From: Chlorokybus atmophyticus
Lineage: Eukaryota > Streptophyta > Chlorokybophyceae > Chlorokybales > Chlorokybaceae
Direction: 5' to 3'
Assembly: GCA_009103225.1 (NCBI GenBank)
Contig: RHPI01002836.1
Location: 86,620 to 150,619, forward strand
Length of the DNA: 64,000 nucleotides
The position numbers were made by a program, and so were the translations under genes. A model generated the notes under the pieces. It searched no databases. It saw only the letters and a program-made list of their open reading frames with translations, and was not told where the DNA came from. Of this stretch, positions 1 to 11,500 are shown piece after piece. Numbering within the stretch: the first letter of the stretch is position 1; every line of letters starts with the position of its first letter.

Positions 1-2003
1 GCGCATTGCTGTTGAATCCGTGGCATGGCCACTGCCCTGTTGCCTGCGGACTGCACCACCTTCTACACAACACGGTACTTTGCATGCCTTGCACAGCCGC
101 CTTGGCAATTGCAAGCATCCACTAGCGCACGGTTGTAAAGTGCTTGCTGCACGTAAACTCGCTTTACTCAGCTAAAACCTTAAACCACGCTCGAACACCC
201 TTGCATGACTGCTGTGTGCCTGCTCACATGCATCCCAAGTATTGGGAGCTTGTTGACTTGCAACTTACTCCATAGCACTTACGGCTTCGCTTAAAGTGTT
301 TCTGCTTGTTTGGCCTTGCTCGTGTTCGTTGCATGTGTGTGCATGCATCTTAGGAGTCATGGACTCAGCCGTGGGACCCTACAAGCAAGATCATGCAGAG
401 GTTGGAGGTGAGCCAACTCTGCAACCTGTTGGCAGACTTTACTCAGGATTCCTCCTCTACCAGAAAAACTAGTGGGCGTACCCGACCCACTCCCTACTGC
501 AGGCATCTGTCCTCCTCTTTATCGCGACCACAGCTCCAAAAGCAAAGAAAACATGGCAACCACTAATGGCACCCGACCCACTCGCAGCACCAGCGGAGGT
601 AGTGGCAACGGCAGCAAGAAGCTTGTCTTTACTGGCACTGGTGGCTCCATTTCATTAAAGGAGTAGCTCAGCCGCTTCATTCTATTATCCTAACAGTGAA
701 GATACAGGCAAAGGGGGAATGGAACGAACCAGCACAAGTTCTTCATTGCCGCTGATTATTTTTATGATATCGCATTTGCCGTGTGGCACGAGGTGTTGCC
801 TCTGCACACGACCTGCTTAAAGATGAAATTCTTCTCTGCTCTGGCTGTTCTTTGGGTCCAACCATCTCGGCTGCCGAAAGGCTGGGTGCCCCACGGGCTT
901 TACCCTCCGGCACCTTGCGCATTCCACGGGAACGCATATCTTCTCATACGGAAGTGATCAATACGGGCAGCAGCGTGTCCGGCACCACCTCTGCCACGAC
1001 ACCATTTATGGTACCAAAGATAGGAGCAATCGAGACCAACGAGGCTCTTGACAGACGATGCATGCGCCGCGCTCCGGCAGCTATCGCCGCCTATGCCCTC
1101 ACCCTTGCGGCAGCACCTCTTGCTGCACCACCCCCTGCAGCTCTGCAAAGGCAAGCTGCGGAGGACATCCTCATTGCGATATCACCACTGTCCTCATGGT
1201 CGCACCTGGTTCTTCGATTAAACCAACTATTCCAAGCTTACACCGCTGAGAAGGCACACGAGCTTATTACGCCGAGAAGGATGGCCAGCAAAACATCTAT
1301 TCAGTTACGAGCGCATCGTCAACTTAGTTGAGGACTCCACCTTAAACGGGATGCCACTAGTTAACTTCGAGGAGGAGACGGAGCTTGCCACACCTCACGC
1401 GACGTCACGAAGAGGACACCATATAGCGGACGGTATCGGACCGTGCCCTTCATGTATCACCCGAGCTGAATTTTGCAAGCTTCCTTATTGTCATTTTGAT
1501 GGATAAGATAATGAGTCATAATGTGTGTATAATGTTGACAATGTATTGTCTGTATAAACCACCCATAATATACTCCTGCGCAGCAAGCAACACCATTGTG
1601 ATCGTAAACAAAAGACTTTTAATTTTGCATAATCTTGCGCAACAATGTATTATCAATATCAATGGAAGTTGAAGAATTTATTGACGCCAAGACTGTTTGC
1701 AGCTCGCTGGTGTCATTAGACTCCATGCTACCTCGCGAATTAGGTGAACATGGTATTGCCAATTGTTGATTTTAAAGAGAATCTCATAGTGTTTAATGGT
1801 GAGCAAAAGGATGGATCTTGTAGCTACAATGCATTACGGAGATGCGGCATATGCACTGTGCATATCTTCAGGCAAGCTTGGTTAAATGTGACATAACTTT
1901 TACCTATGCTATAATGTACTACATTTACTTTTGTCGTTGTGGATCGAGATCAAAATGCAAATCTTTCTAAAGGCAACCAATGCTCCCATTGCATTCCGTC
2001 GCA
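1..2003. other. No secure gene; possible degraded coding remnant
   Basis: Nothing recognisable. Several overlapping plus-strand open frames lie between about 470 and 1490. One of them (about 1230-1502) runs through tracts such as ERIVNLVEDS and CPSCITRAEFC and stops at a TAA near 1505, but neighbouring coding-looking stretches sit in other frames and I found no convincing splice sites joining them. From 1490 to 2003 the sequence is AT-rich and non-coding in appearance. It may be an old transposon-derived remnant; that is a guess. Confidence 0.3.
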
Positions 2004-2070
2004 AATTTTACACGGTGACTGACGAGAGACTGAGGGACTGTTGGATGCCTGACCCTATCTGACCCCAACG
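2004..2070 (+). repeat. Left terminal inverted repeat
   Basis: Left arm of the inverted-repeat element. Its first 20 bases match the reverse complement of 5771-5790 exactly; similarity continues through a TGCCTGACCCTA block near 2047, which is found inverted near 5745. Confidence 0.65.
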
Positions 2071-4146
2071 GACTTAACGACTTGGGCCACGAGGGGATTA
2101 AATAAACTGCCGGTGCGTATTGTGGACAATAAGCAATTGCCGACCGCCGATTGTACAGTACAGTGGACTGTTGCCTACCGGTGATGACGTGACATCAACA
2201 TATTTTGACGGCCGATCGCCGGTCATACTGCTTCCGTAACGGCGACCTACCTGTAATAGCAATTAAGTGTATATTCAGGCCCCTAATGGCGGCGGTCGAC
2301 ACCGGTGAGTCGGAGTTGACCCGCGGCCGGCCGTCGGCCGTACATAAGCCGCGGCGGCGACTAACCTACATTGGCAAGCAAGTGACCACTTAATCTCAAG
2401 TCTCCTAAGAGGGACGAGCGATGGCGGCGAGTACCTGTCAGTCCGGTTAGTTATACGGCACACTTAATGGAACAATAGTATCATTGCGATGGTACAACAG
2501 TCCCATCAAAGTACCCTATACGGTACTCATCATTCAATGGTACAACGGTGCTGTCGTACCATTTTAGTGGTACGACTGTACCATTGAACTTGAAGACGTT
2601 GAGCGTTTGAAATGCAGCAGCGTTTCAAACGCTGAACGGCTTCATTTACAAGAACAGTTGTGCGGTGGCAGCGGCGGCGACGGCGGCGTTGGCGTTGGCG
2701 GTAGTGGCGGCGGCGTTGGCGGCATGGTTGGTGAGTTTGTGTATATGTGTGTACACAGAGTAGTTGAGTTGCATGTGCATGATGGCGTTATGTTAAGTGC
2801 AACAGCGCAACCCGCCCTTCTTACAGGCCAGGCGGCGGCGGCGGCGGCGGCATGGTAGGTGAGTTTCTTTGTATGTGTGTGTATGATGCCGTTGTGATGA
2901 CGCCCTTCTTGCCGACCAGGCCAAGCGGAGGAGTGGAGAGTGGAGGAGCAGCGGCTGAGTATAAGGGTAGAGTATATAGGGTTGTAGTAGTAGTAGTAGT
3001 AGTAGTAGCTCAATGTAGTTTACATTGTAGCGTAGCAACATATTACAATGTTCATTGTTATTATATTGTATTATATATTTGTGAATCAGTCAAATTATTA
3101 TATTATATTATATATTTGTGACTCGCCGTCTCTCACAGTTGACGACAATCACATGCAGTACCTGATCGTGACTGAACGGTACCGATAGGTATTGGGGACA
3201 GTGACGTCAGGTACCTTGAAGGTACCATAAGGTATCCCAAAGGTACCTGATAGTTGGGTACCTTCGAGGTACAGTCGCCGGTACCTAACTGTTGGGTACC
3301 GGTTAGTTAGGTCAAGTCCCATTTGCTTGACTGATGGGTATTTAATAGGTACCTGTCAGTCTAGGTTAATCCCTTTATTACAACGGCCGCCGACTGATGG
3401 TGACGGCCATTATAATCAGGTCTCTGTATCGAGATTACAGGTGGACTGAGGTACGACAGTCGAAATAAGTCCTCAGGTGCACGGCCGTTGCCAATATTTC
3501 ATCGGCCGGCAGGGGAAACAATTTGCGACGTTGTATTGGCGCTTACGCAAGGCATTTTGGGCACTGATTGCCTTATCGTTTGGTAATTTTATTACTGCTG
3601 ATAAACACTTGTGTGCTGTCACGCAACTTTCGACAGATATATGGACAGCGCACATGACGAGGTTATGCTGCAAACATTTCTCTTTTAAGTCTCTAAGTAA
3701 TCTATTTATTTACTAAGTATACATTACATTTTTGATCGCACATGTATTGCAGGATTTCATATCATCAACGCATATAGGGCGGAGTTAAGTGAACGATCCT
3801 GATGGCACTGGCTTGGCGCGTGAACTTTATAGTATTAATGATGATAGTTTAGGTTGATATAAAGCTATAAAATACTTGTATAAAAACTATGTATTGCAAG
3901 AAAACTAGCATGATTTGCAGTATCAACTTTTTACTACAAGTTGATTTCGCAAATGACGTCTATTAAATTTGTAAATGTCGATAATGACAAAAAATGCAAT
4001 CAAATGTTTTTTATAACACTACGTCGGGTAGGTTTTTGCGTGTTTCTTGAAGGTGATAACGACTGTACATGAGGGGTGGGTAACCAGGGTGGCGGCGAAG
4101 TGGTGGTGGTAGTGGTGTGTGTGCGTGTATGTTTGGGGTGTGGGGG

Positions 4147-4242
4147 NNNNNNNNNNNNNNNNNNNNNNNNNNNNNNNNNNNNNNNNNNNNNNNNNNNNNN
4201 NNNNNNNNNNNNNNNNNNNNNNNNNNNNNNNNNNNNNNNNNN
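4147..4242. other. Assembly gap (N run)
   Basis: 96 Ns inside the inverted-repeat element, followed directly by 13 Gs (4243-4255). A homopolymer bordering a gap suggests a sequencing failure there. Confidence 0.99.
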
Positions 4243-4281
4243 GGGGGGGGGGGGGTGGAGGTATGTATGAATCAACATCTG

Positions 4282-4311
4282 TTGAGCCCCGCTGCCTCCA
4301 GCGGGGCTCAA
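4282..4311. repeat. Perfect hairpin, 13-bp stem
   Basis: TTGAGCCCCGCTG (4282-4294), a 4-base loop, then its exact reverse complement (4299-4311), followed by an AATAAATG-like sequence. It lies in the inverted-repeat element, just after the gap. Confidence 0.85.
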
Positions 4312-5280
4312 TAAATGTTTATTCCTCACTCTCGGGTGTTTAAGTGATATTCGGCAAACTCATATTGTGTCCGGGATCATGCTTGGCCTCTTTAGATGGC
4401 CAGCCTTCAGTCGACCCCGCCACAGCTTGCTGTGTGCCGACCGTAATACTTGTCCTCATGTTTGAAGAAGTCCTCTCAGGTCCAAACACCGTTTCCTTCA
4501 CGTATTGTGATGCTTTGACATGAGGGGGCGAAGCAATTGTCGTCGGTGCAGAGTCATGCATGCTGCAACCTGCCAAGACCACGCCCCTCACCTCTCCCGT
4601 TGCTGCGTCCGTGCCTTCTGCAGGTGATTACTTTGCCTCGTCGTGTGCTGCTACTACTGCTTGAGGGTGTGGTGTACCTGCTGTCCTAGGGTGTCTTGCA
4701 TGCTATGTAGCGCTAGAACTCTGCCTTGGCCTCCGTCTAATTATCTGCTGTGTTGTGCTACTAGCTTGGGTTTGCTAGAGTGCTTGCATCTGGCACAAAC
4801 ATTTTTTGAGCGTGCCTAGCGCAGCTCTTATGTGATCTATGTGTGTTACACGCATGTCACAATCGCAGACACTCATATTGCCAGCCATCAGACATCATAA
4901 CTCCATCACAACTTCGCATACACCATGATCACATTCGCATGCGTACATCAAGTCGTTGCAAGTGTGCTTGTGTTAAAATCGTGCACACAACAGTGACACT
5001 ACGTTGGTCAATCAAGCACTAACGCTTCTCCTCAATTCAACCGTATTGCCATGCACGAGTCAAAGGCATTGAGCTTTGTCATTGTGTATTTAAAATGTGC
5101 AGTGCAAATGCATAAAACATGCAATGCACAAGCCATGAGCGTAGCAGCACACGGCAACCATCACCAGGAGCGATGTAAGTCAACCACCGAGCTACATTAT
5201 AACTACCTTACTAATCCACTCCAATTTACCAGCCCGCAAGTGCAAGTCATTACATGCACTTCCAAATAACCTGCGTACAC

Positions 5281-5306
5281 AGGGTGCTGTGTAAATACAG
5301 CACCCT
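5281..5306. repeat. Perfect hairpin, 10-bp stem
   Basis: AGGGTGCTGT, a 6-base loop, then ACAGCACCCT. It lies inside the right part of the inverted-repeat element. Confidence 0.8.
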
Positions 5307-5723
5307 GGTGTGAAGCACTGGTTGCTATGCAGGACGCGGTTGTGACCAGTTGTAACCAGGTCACATTGTTCCCCCCCCTCAAGTGTACGACCGGCGATCG
5401 GCCGTCACTTAATAAATGCGGTAAGGTCACTTGATAGGGACTAACGGTGACTGGCTTGCCAAAGTAGGCAGGCCGTCGCGCATACCTTTTTACGGTTAGG
5501 GTACGACCGTCGGTCGGCCGTCACTGTATGTGACCAAAACGTGACTTATCTGCTATGCAGATAGGCCGCCATCGCGCAAATGAGACGACCGACAATCGGC
5601 CGTCATCTTAAAGTGCGGTGTTGCCGTCACAGGCAGGCCGCCGTCGATTGTATCAATCGGTCGACCACTTGCCGTCGGTATATGTTGCTTGATTGTAACG
5701 GCCGACCTAAAAAGTCCCTTTAT

Positions 5724-5790
5724 GGACCAATCCGTTACGTCAGGTAGGGTCAGGCACCCGTCAGTCCCTTGTCAGTCACCGTGTAAAATT
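5724..5790 (-). repeat. Right terminal inverted repeat
   Basis: Right arm of the same element, inverted relative to 2004-2070. It stops at the ambiguous base at 5791, so the true outer boundary is not visible. Confidence 0.65.
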
Positions 5791-5791
5791 N

Positions 5792-5833
5792 CTACCATAC
5801 TCAAGTCCTGCTGGCAGGACTTGAGTATGGTAG
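5792..5833. repeat. Perfect 20-bp palindromic hairpin next to an N
   Basis: CTACCATACTCAAGTCCTGC, a TG spacer, then its exact reverse complement. It begins immediately after the single ambiguous base at 5791. A two-base loop at an ambiguous join could be a real cruciform or a fold-back sequencing/assembly artefact. Confidence 0.85.
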
Positions 5834-6196
5834 ACAACAAGGCAGTGTGAATTTACTGAACCAGGGCCCATGCTCTTGAGTAACGGACTTCATAGTAACT
5901 GGCACACTGCGGTGAATGATTTGATATCAACGTGAGGCCCTCTCTCACTCAACATTGCTGTGAATCCTTCTCCAACCACCACACACAAATGACATAAAGT
6001 CCCTTCTGCGCCCGACTGGTCTGCCGCTCTGAGCAGCCCTTGCCTTCACATCAGTCTGTTGCGCGCTTGACAACTTGCAGGATTTCTTGGCTATGTACGT
6101 ACAAAGCAGTCAATCACTAAGTTTCTTCTTGAAACGAAGCATTAAGGCTGGGTGCAAAGCAAGCGCAATTTAGTTGCACATCCATCCGCAGTTGAC

Positions 6197-8086
6197 TTAC
6201 TGTGCGCGCATCTCATCTGCTACTTGTCGTTGCCTCGCTGACAAGTCTGCATTTGCGGATCGGAAGAGCTCATTCTCCAAGCTAAGCGCCTACAGGCAGA
6301 TTGTTCAACGGTTAACATGATGCAACAACATTGCGCATATGTTTGACCGAGTACACGCATGCATATAACAGCTCTCTGGCGAACTGCACAGAAGTTCAAC
6401 ATGTTGAACACAAGAGAAGGCTTAATACCTGCAAGTGAGTAGCCTGCGCTTGTAAGCGCTTGATTTCAACCCGTTGCCAGTTGACTGTTGCAGAGGCTTC
6501 TGCAAGTACCAATCCATAAGCAAAGATTGCTTGACAAGGGGAACACATGTGCTTACACTCTTGTACAGCAGCTACACCTACTGACATACAGGTAAGAAAT
6601 GAGCACACGCGGATGCAGACGCATTGTCATAGAGCACAGGATACCAAACGCACTTTCTAATCTGCTTTGCGCCTGCGCCAGCTCGCGCATCGTGGTGTCA
6701 AGCTTGGCCGCAAGCTGTTGCGCCTCATTATTGACCTGCAACGAGACACTTAGCCGCTGTTACCACACCCCTTAGTATTGAAAGTTGGACTCAACAGCTC
6801 AATGTACCTGACTGAGTTGCAGTCTGTAGCGTTTGCAAGCCCTTGATGCGGCTGCTTCTTTCTCCTGCAATCGTGTCAGTTCCCCCTGGCTGACGGCATG
6901 CTGAGACGACAGCTCGCGGACCTTACAAAGGAGCGAACTGTTGGCTTCTTGTAGCCGAGCATTCCTATCAGAAACCAACTTGACTGCATGTTACAGTCGA
7001 GTTACTGTAGCAACAACATTGTATTTACCTGTGCTTGCTTTCTTGTGCTTGCAGCTGCAACTGGCCCAGTCGGTCAATACTGTCTTGTGATGATGCGGCA
7101 GTGTGGCGTCCTGATCGATGCCTCAATCGAGCAACATCATCTGCCAAGCACCTGCACTGAGGTCCTGGCTTGCTCTCTGGTTGCTGTGCCAACCTTTGTT
7201 GCAAGTCCTGCATTGTGAAATGCAGCTTGCATTGCGAGCCATCCAACAAGATGTGGTGCGGTTGTGAACACAAAGCTACCTCGATTGAAGTGAGCTGCTT
7301 GTGCACCAAAGACGTTTGAGTCAGCAACTGTGCCTGCAGACTCCGCACCAGCGTTGCGAGCTTCTCAACAGTGTGCTCCTGCACATGAACAAGTAGAGTC
7401 TAAACATGCCCGGGCAACAAGTGGTCACTCACACCAATCACACAGGAAGTCTTACAAGCACAATAGAAAAGCAGAATGCTCTCACAGCAATATCTCTGCA
7501 CAAAGACAGTCCATCAGGAAAACGCTTGTGCAATAGGTTTTGCCGTCGCCGTAGTTACTGTTTTACATAACTGCAAATCTCAAGCCAACATGAAATCGTA
7601 CGAAAAATTGCATGGCAGGCATGCTACCTTAGCAGCCTGGTCAGGCTTGTGATCGGAAGCTCGGTCCGTGGTTGGCGCAGCAAAGCGCAGCGGGCTTGTG
7701 CTGTTTTCTCTCAACTGAACAGCAGCAGAAGCAGCAGCTGTTGAAAGCACATGGCTGGCATGTGGGCTCCCGCATGCTTGCTTTACGCTGGAGCGGGCGT
7801 CAAGCACGCCAGGCAGAATGCTATAACCAGACGAAGGACTGATGAAGTTGTTGGCATTGCTGCTGGTTGACGCTTCAGCTGCCTCTGGCCTGGTCTGAGA
7901 AAGCGGACTGCCAAACAGCTCCCTGTGCAATTCAGGGTCCTCAAGGGCAAGCGCCGCAAGGATGGGGTCCGTGCGCAGCTCCCGCTCCACGGACGGCGAT
8001 CCTAGCACGCCTCCCTCCCAAACGACGACGTCGAAGTCGTCCACGCCGTCACCGCCGCCCTTCAGCAGCTCCTCGTCCTGATCCAT
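6197..8086 (-). CDS. Coiled-coil protein of unknown function
   Basis: Seven exons on the minus strand (8086-7628, 7378-7280, 7207-7029, 6964-6808, 6735-6645, 6499-6429, 6289-6197) join in frame to about 382 residues. The ATG (MDQDEELLKG) opens an acidic, Gly/Ser/Ala-rich, low-complexity N-terminal ~150 residues, probably disordered. The rest is rich in Leu, Gln, Glu, Ala and Arg with heptad spacing (for example VEKLATLVRSLQAQLL, RLQEANSSLLCKVRELS, LAAKLDTTMRELAQAQ), which indicates a long coiled coil. The last exon ends DEMRAQ-stop; the same bases (CAGTAAGT) could act as a splice donor, so a further 3' exon is possible. I do not recognise the family; a cytoskeletal, centrosomal or tethering role would be typical of such architecture but is only inference. 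It is divergent from the ZCCHC8-like gene, about 420 bases apart. Confidence 0.72.
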
Positions 8087-8504
8087 GAGCTCAGTTCATG
8101 CTTGTGCGCCTGGTTGTTGGCTTTGGGGTCGTTGCAGGCGGCAGCGGCGGTGTCGCGGGGCGGTGGGCATGTAGCCGTTGATGCTTTGGCTGTAAGCTGC
8201 AATGAAAGCAGGAAAACAACCAACCGCCGGTAAGCAAGGGTGCATCCTTACAGGCTGCTGCCTGCTTGCCTGCTTGCTTGCTGTTTTGGGTTTTTGCGTC
8301 GTGTTTGCGCTACAAGGAGCATGTCATTAATGTTGCAAGCCACTGACGTGCCGGTGTGGTTCTAACTTTTTTATTCCTTTTAGATTGCTTGAAGCTAATT
8401 GGTGTGTGAGAGTTTGAAGGCTACTGTCATCAAGGCGTGCGATCTGCATGGTGTAGTGTATGTGCAGTTCACAGCTGGCAATCGCTGGACGTTGACAGGC
8501 ATGC
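8087..8504. promoter_or_regulatory. Probable bidirectional promoter interval
   Basis: About 420 bases separate the start codons of the minus-strand coiled-coil gene and the plus-strand ZCCHC8-like gene. No TATA box or other element is convincing; the inference is from layout only. Confidence 0.35.
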
Positions 8505-11500
8505 ATGCAGTCGCCACCGACTGGCCATGCGAGCTCCGTTGTAAGTAGCAGTCAAGTCAGCATGCAGCTGGGCGACGATGGCGGTGTCCAGGGAGAGCCG
8601 CTCGCAGAAACTTCAGGCCAGCACGCCTGTACTACTACCCGCCAGGTGCAATACATGCATACGCTCATGCATCCACGCACATGGACAAGAACACACACGC
8701 ACGCATACGCGCGCATGCACACATGGACGTGCGTCCAAGCGTGCGCGTGCTCCCCTCCCTCCGAACCACACCCACACACCCACACAACACATACACTCTA
8801 TCTCTTACACATGCAAGCACCAATGCACGCTCTTTGTCACTCTTACTCAAGCAATCTCAATTTGCCATGCACACTGCATGCGCGGTTGACAGCTGTGCAC
8901 AGCTGGAACAGCAATACACAGGTGGCACATAATCTTGTTGTTGGTGTATAGCAGAAGTGCTTTGTGCTACCTGCAACAATCTCATGTCAACGTTGAACAC
9001 GTCAACTCATGGAGTTGGTATTGATTGCAGAACGATGATGCTCGCATACTCAGTCTATCGCTAAGTTTGACCATTGCTTCCTGCAATGAACATCAGGTTG
9101 TCCCCAGAGTAAACACACCAAACCAAATTGCCTGTTCTAAGCAGTGCCTGTATTCTGTTTCTGAGAGACCTGTTGTGCAGGTCACTTCTGATGAGGATGC
9201 CAATCGCCTGGAGCCCGCAGAGCAGCAAGCAGAGGACGTGAATACCAGTGTCATACACACTGAGCAGACATTGACAGAACCAACAGCACTACCCGTCACT
9301 CAAAACACAAGCGCCGAGGTATGCACTGGTTGCAGAGTAGCGTACATGCGCATGTTGTTAACACCACTTGTTGAGGTTCTTCTCGCTCACTTCCATCAAT
9401 GCGGCTGTCAGCATGCACGCAACCCTCTACAAGGACCTTCTGTGAGGGTCGTTTACTCCGGTCTCAGCAGGTTAGAGCTTGTACATGGAGGTGATAAGAA
9501 CGCATGCATTGTATGACGCTTTATATGCAGCACAGATTGCTAGTTGTGAGCCGCTGTAACAGTCTTTATGTTGGTTGTTGCTGGCAGCATTAGTAAAGGC
9601 ATACTGGAAAATCTCATAAAAGGTTGGACGCAGTGGCACGCACACAACGCAGATCAGGTTTGTACTTTCATGATGTCGGTCACACTGAATCAAGTGTCCT
9701 TACACCCTCTTGATGTAATACTGACTGCTGGCGTCTTGGCCAGGCAGATGGTGCTGAGTCTGGTGAATGGACGTATGCGGCGGTGCTTGCGCCCGGCACA
9801 GATCAGCCGTTGTTTTGGTTAGATAAGCCCGTGTCAACAACGTGCGGGGGTGAAGAGCCTTCTAGTGTCCCGTTGTATGACAGGTGTACAGACCAAGTGC
9901 TAGCTGGCATTGTTGCAAGGTAAGTATTGTGCTGCTTTGACGGCTGAGGGCTGCTCGTGCTAAACGCATGCGCGCGCGTTTGTGTAGCACGAAGCGAAAG
10001 CGAGAAAGTTTTCAGCGCTGTTTCAACTGCGGCTCCTATGACCATGAACTTTCGTCTTGTTCTCGACCCTTCGATCGGGTGCGTCCAGCTCTCCTCCCGT
10101 GCTACTCGCTTTAGGCAATCTCAGTTGCTCATCATGCACACGCACACGCACACGCTACAAGTTGACAGATGCACTCTTGACGAGTGCATGGTGCTTGCAG
10201 GCTGTTGTGGAGGCAAACCGGCAAGCGCTGGCAAGCACCAAGAGCCACTCAACACCCATCAATCGCAAACTCCGTTATCACAGCGAAGGCGCTGGTGAGG
10301 TAATCCTGCCACATGCTCGCGTGTGTTGCTGTCGATGTGGCATCCTCTTGATGTGAGAGGATGCATGACATCTTGTGTCATGCGCCCAGGTCATTACTGC
10401 AGCTGCGTCCAAGTTTGAAGGCCTGCAAGCTGGTGTCCTGAGTCCAGCCTTGCGTGAGGCCCTGGGCTTGCAGGTGACCGTACTGTTTGTTGTACACAGT
10501 TTATGCAACATATTGCAGTGTTAATTATTCAAGGCTACTTGTATCAACAACCATAGTCAGTAGTGAGGTATAACACTCATATTCACCATGCTGGTTGGTA
10601 CCAGTGTGTATACAATGTGAATTAGTCTTGTACAGTATACAACTATATGTCTGGTATTGTTACATGTTACTGTACACATAGTACTGAATACACATATTGG
10701 TGCGTACAACATCACATACACTGACCCGCACACATCGAAACAGGAATTGGAACCGCCACCATGGCTGGCCCGAATGCGCATGCTGGGTCTGCCACCTGGC
10801 TATGATGACACTGGTGAGCGGGGAGTGTTGGTGCTGATGTTGTGTGTGTCTAATACCTACGCAAGTATGTATGGAAGTGGACATATCAGGGCATACACTC
10901 ATACAGAAGACCATAATCCAAGTCTGTGACGCTTGCAATTGACAGAAACATGCATGCAAAACAATCTACTCACTTTATTTTGTCGCAGGTGAAGCTCTTA
11001 AGGATGGTAGTGATGCACAGGCATGCGCAGTCGATGAGCAAGTTGATGCACCCAGTGAAGGCGATGACTTCATAAGTCTTGAGGTTCCGTTGCTCAAGCC
11101 GTTGAAACTTGCGTCGCAGACTGTCCAGTTGCCAGGTATGTGATCGACCAGCCTTGGATGGACAGCGTAGCTTGTTGTGCGTCAAGGCATGCATGCCATG
11201 ATGCAACCCAACTCTACCGTGAGCGTCATGAGTCCAGTCCTGAACTTGCACCTTTACATGTGCAGCGCAAGTGGGTGCGCTGCGAGATATGCGTGTGTCT
11301 GTGGTTTCAGCTTGTATTGATAACATGTCCACTATTATCAGGAATCAACGCGCCCATACCGTATGGTGCCGACCTGCACAAATGGGCACAAGCAGGAGCC
11401 CTAACCTTGACACAAGAAGCAGGTCCTGAAGCGAAGTTCCCAACTGCATTCACCACACCACAACCGGCTCCTGAGCCTGAAGCTACTGCTCGTGCGCCGT

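Larger units (their letters stand above)
2004..5790. mobile_element. Candidate large terminal-inverted-repeat element, unclassified
   Basis: The first ~65 bases (from 2004, starting AATTTTACACGGTGACTGAC) reappear in inverted orientation at the other end (about 5724-5790, ending GTCAGTCACCGTGTAAAATT), with a few substitutions and one short gap. Inside both ends is a family of short GC-rich motifs around CGACCG/CGGCCGTCAC (2208-2230, 2325-2345; 5388-5408, 5504-5524, 5585-5605). Two inner blocks are rich in GGTACC/GGTAC motifs (2485-2590 and 3170-3360). No transposase frame was recognised. An assembly gap (4147-4242) and a single N at 5791 limit interpretation, and no clean target-site duplication can be read because the right edge meets the N. 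The family is unknown; it could be a non-autonomous DNA transposon or a foldback element. Confidence 0.6.

Noticed and set aside
783-1331. 182-residue plus-strand open frame
   Set aside because: Composition is driven by GC-rich sequence, overlapping frames on both strands are equally open, and no domain or splice structure supports it. Kept only as part of a doubtful remnant.
2642-3013. Polytyrosine/polyalanine frame
   Set aside because: Produced by the (AGT)n and (GGC)n microsatellites at 2980-3006 and 2832-2851 within the inverted-repeat element.
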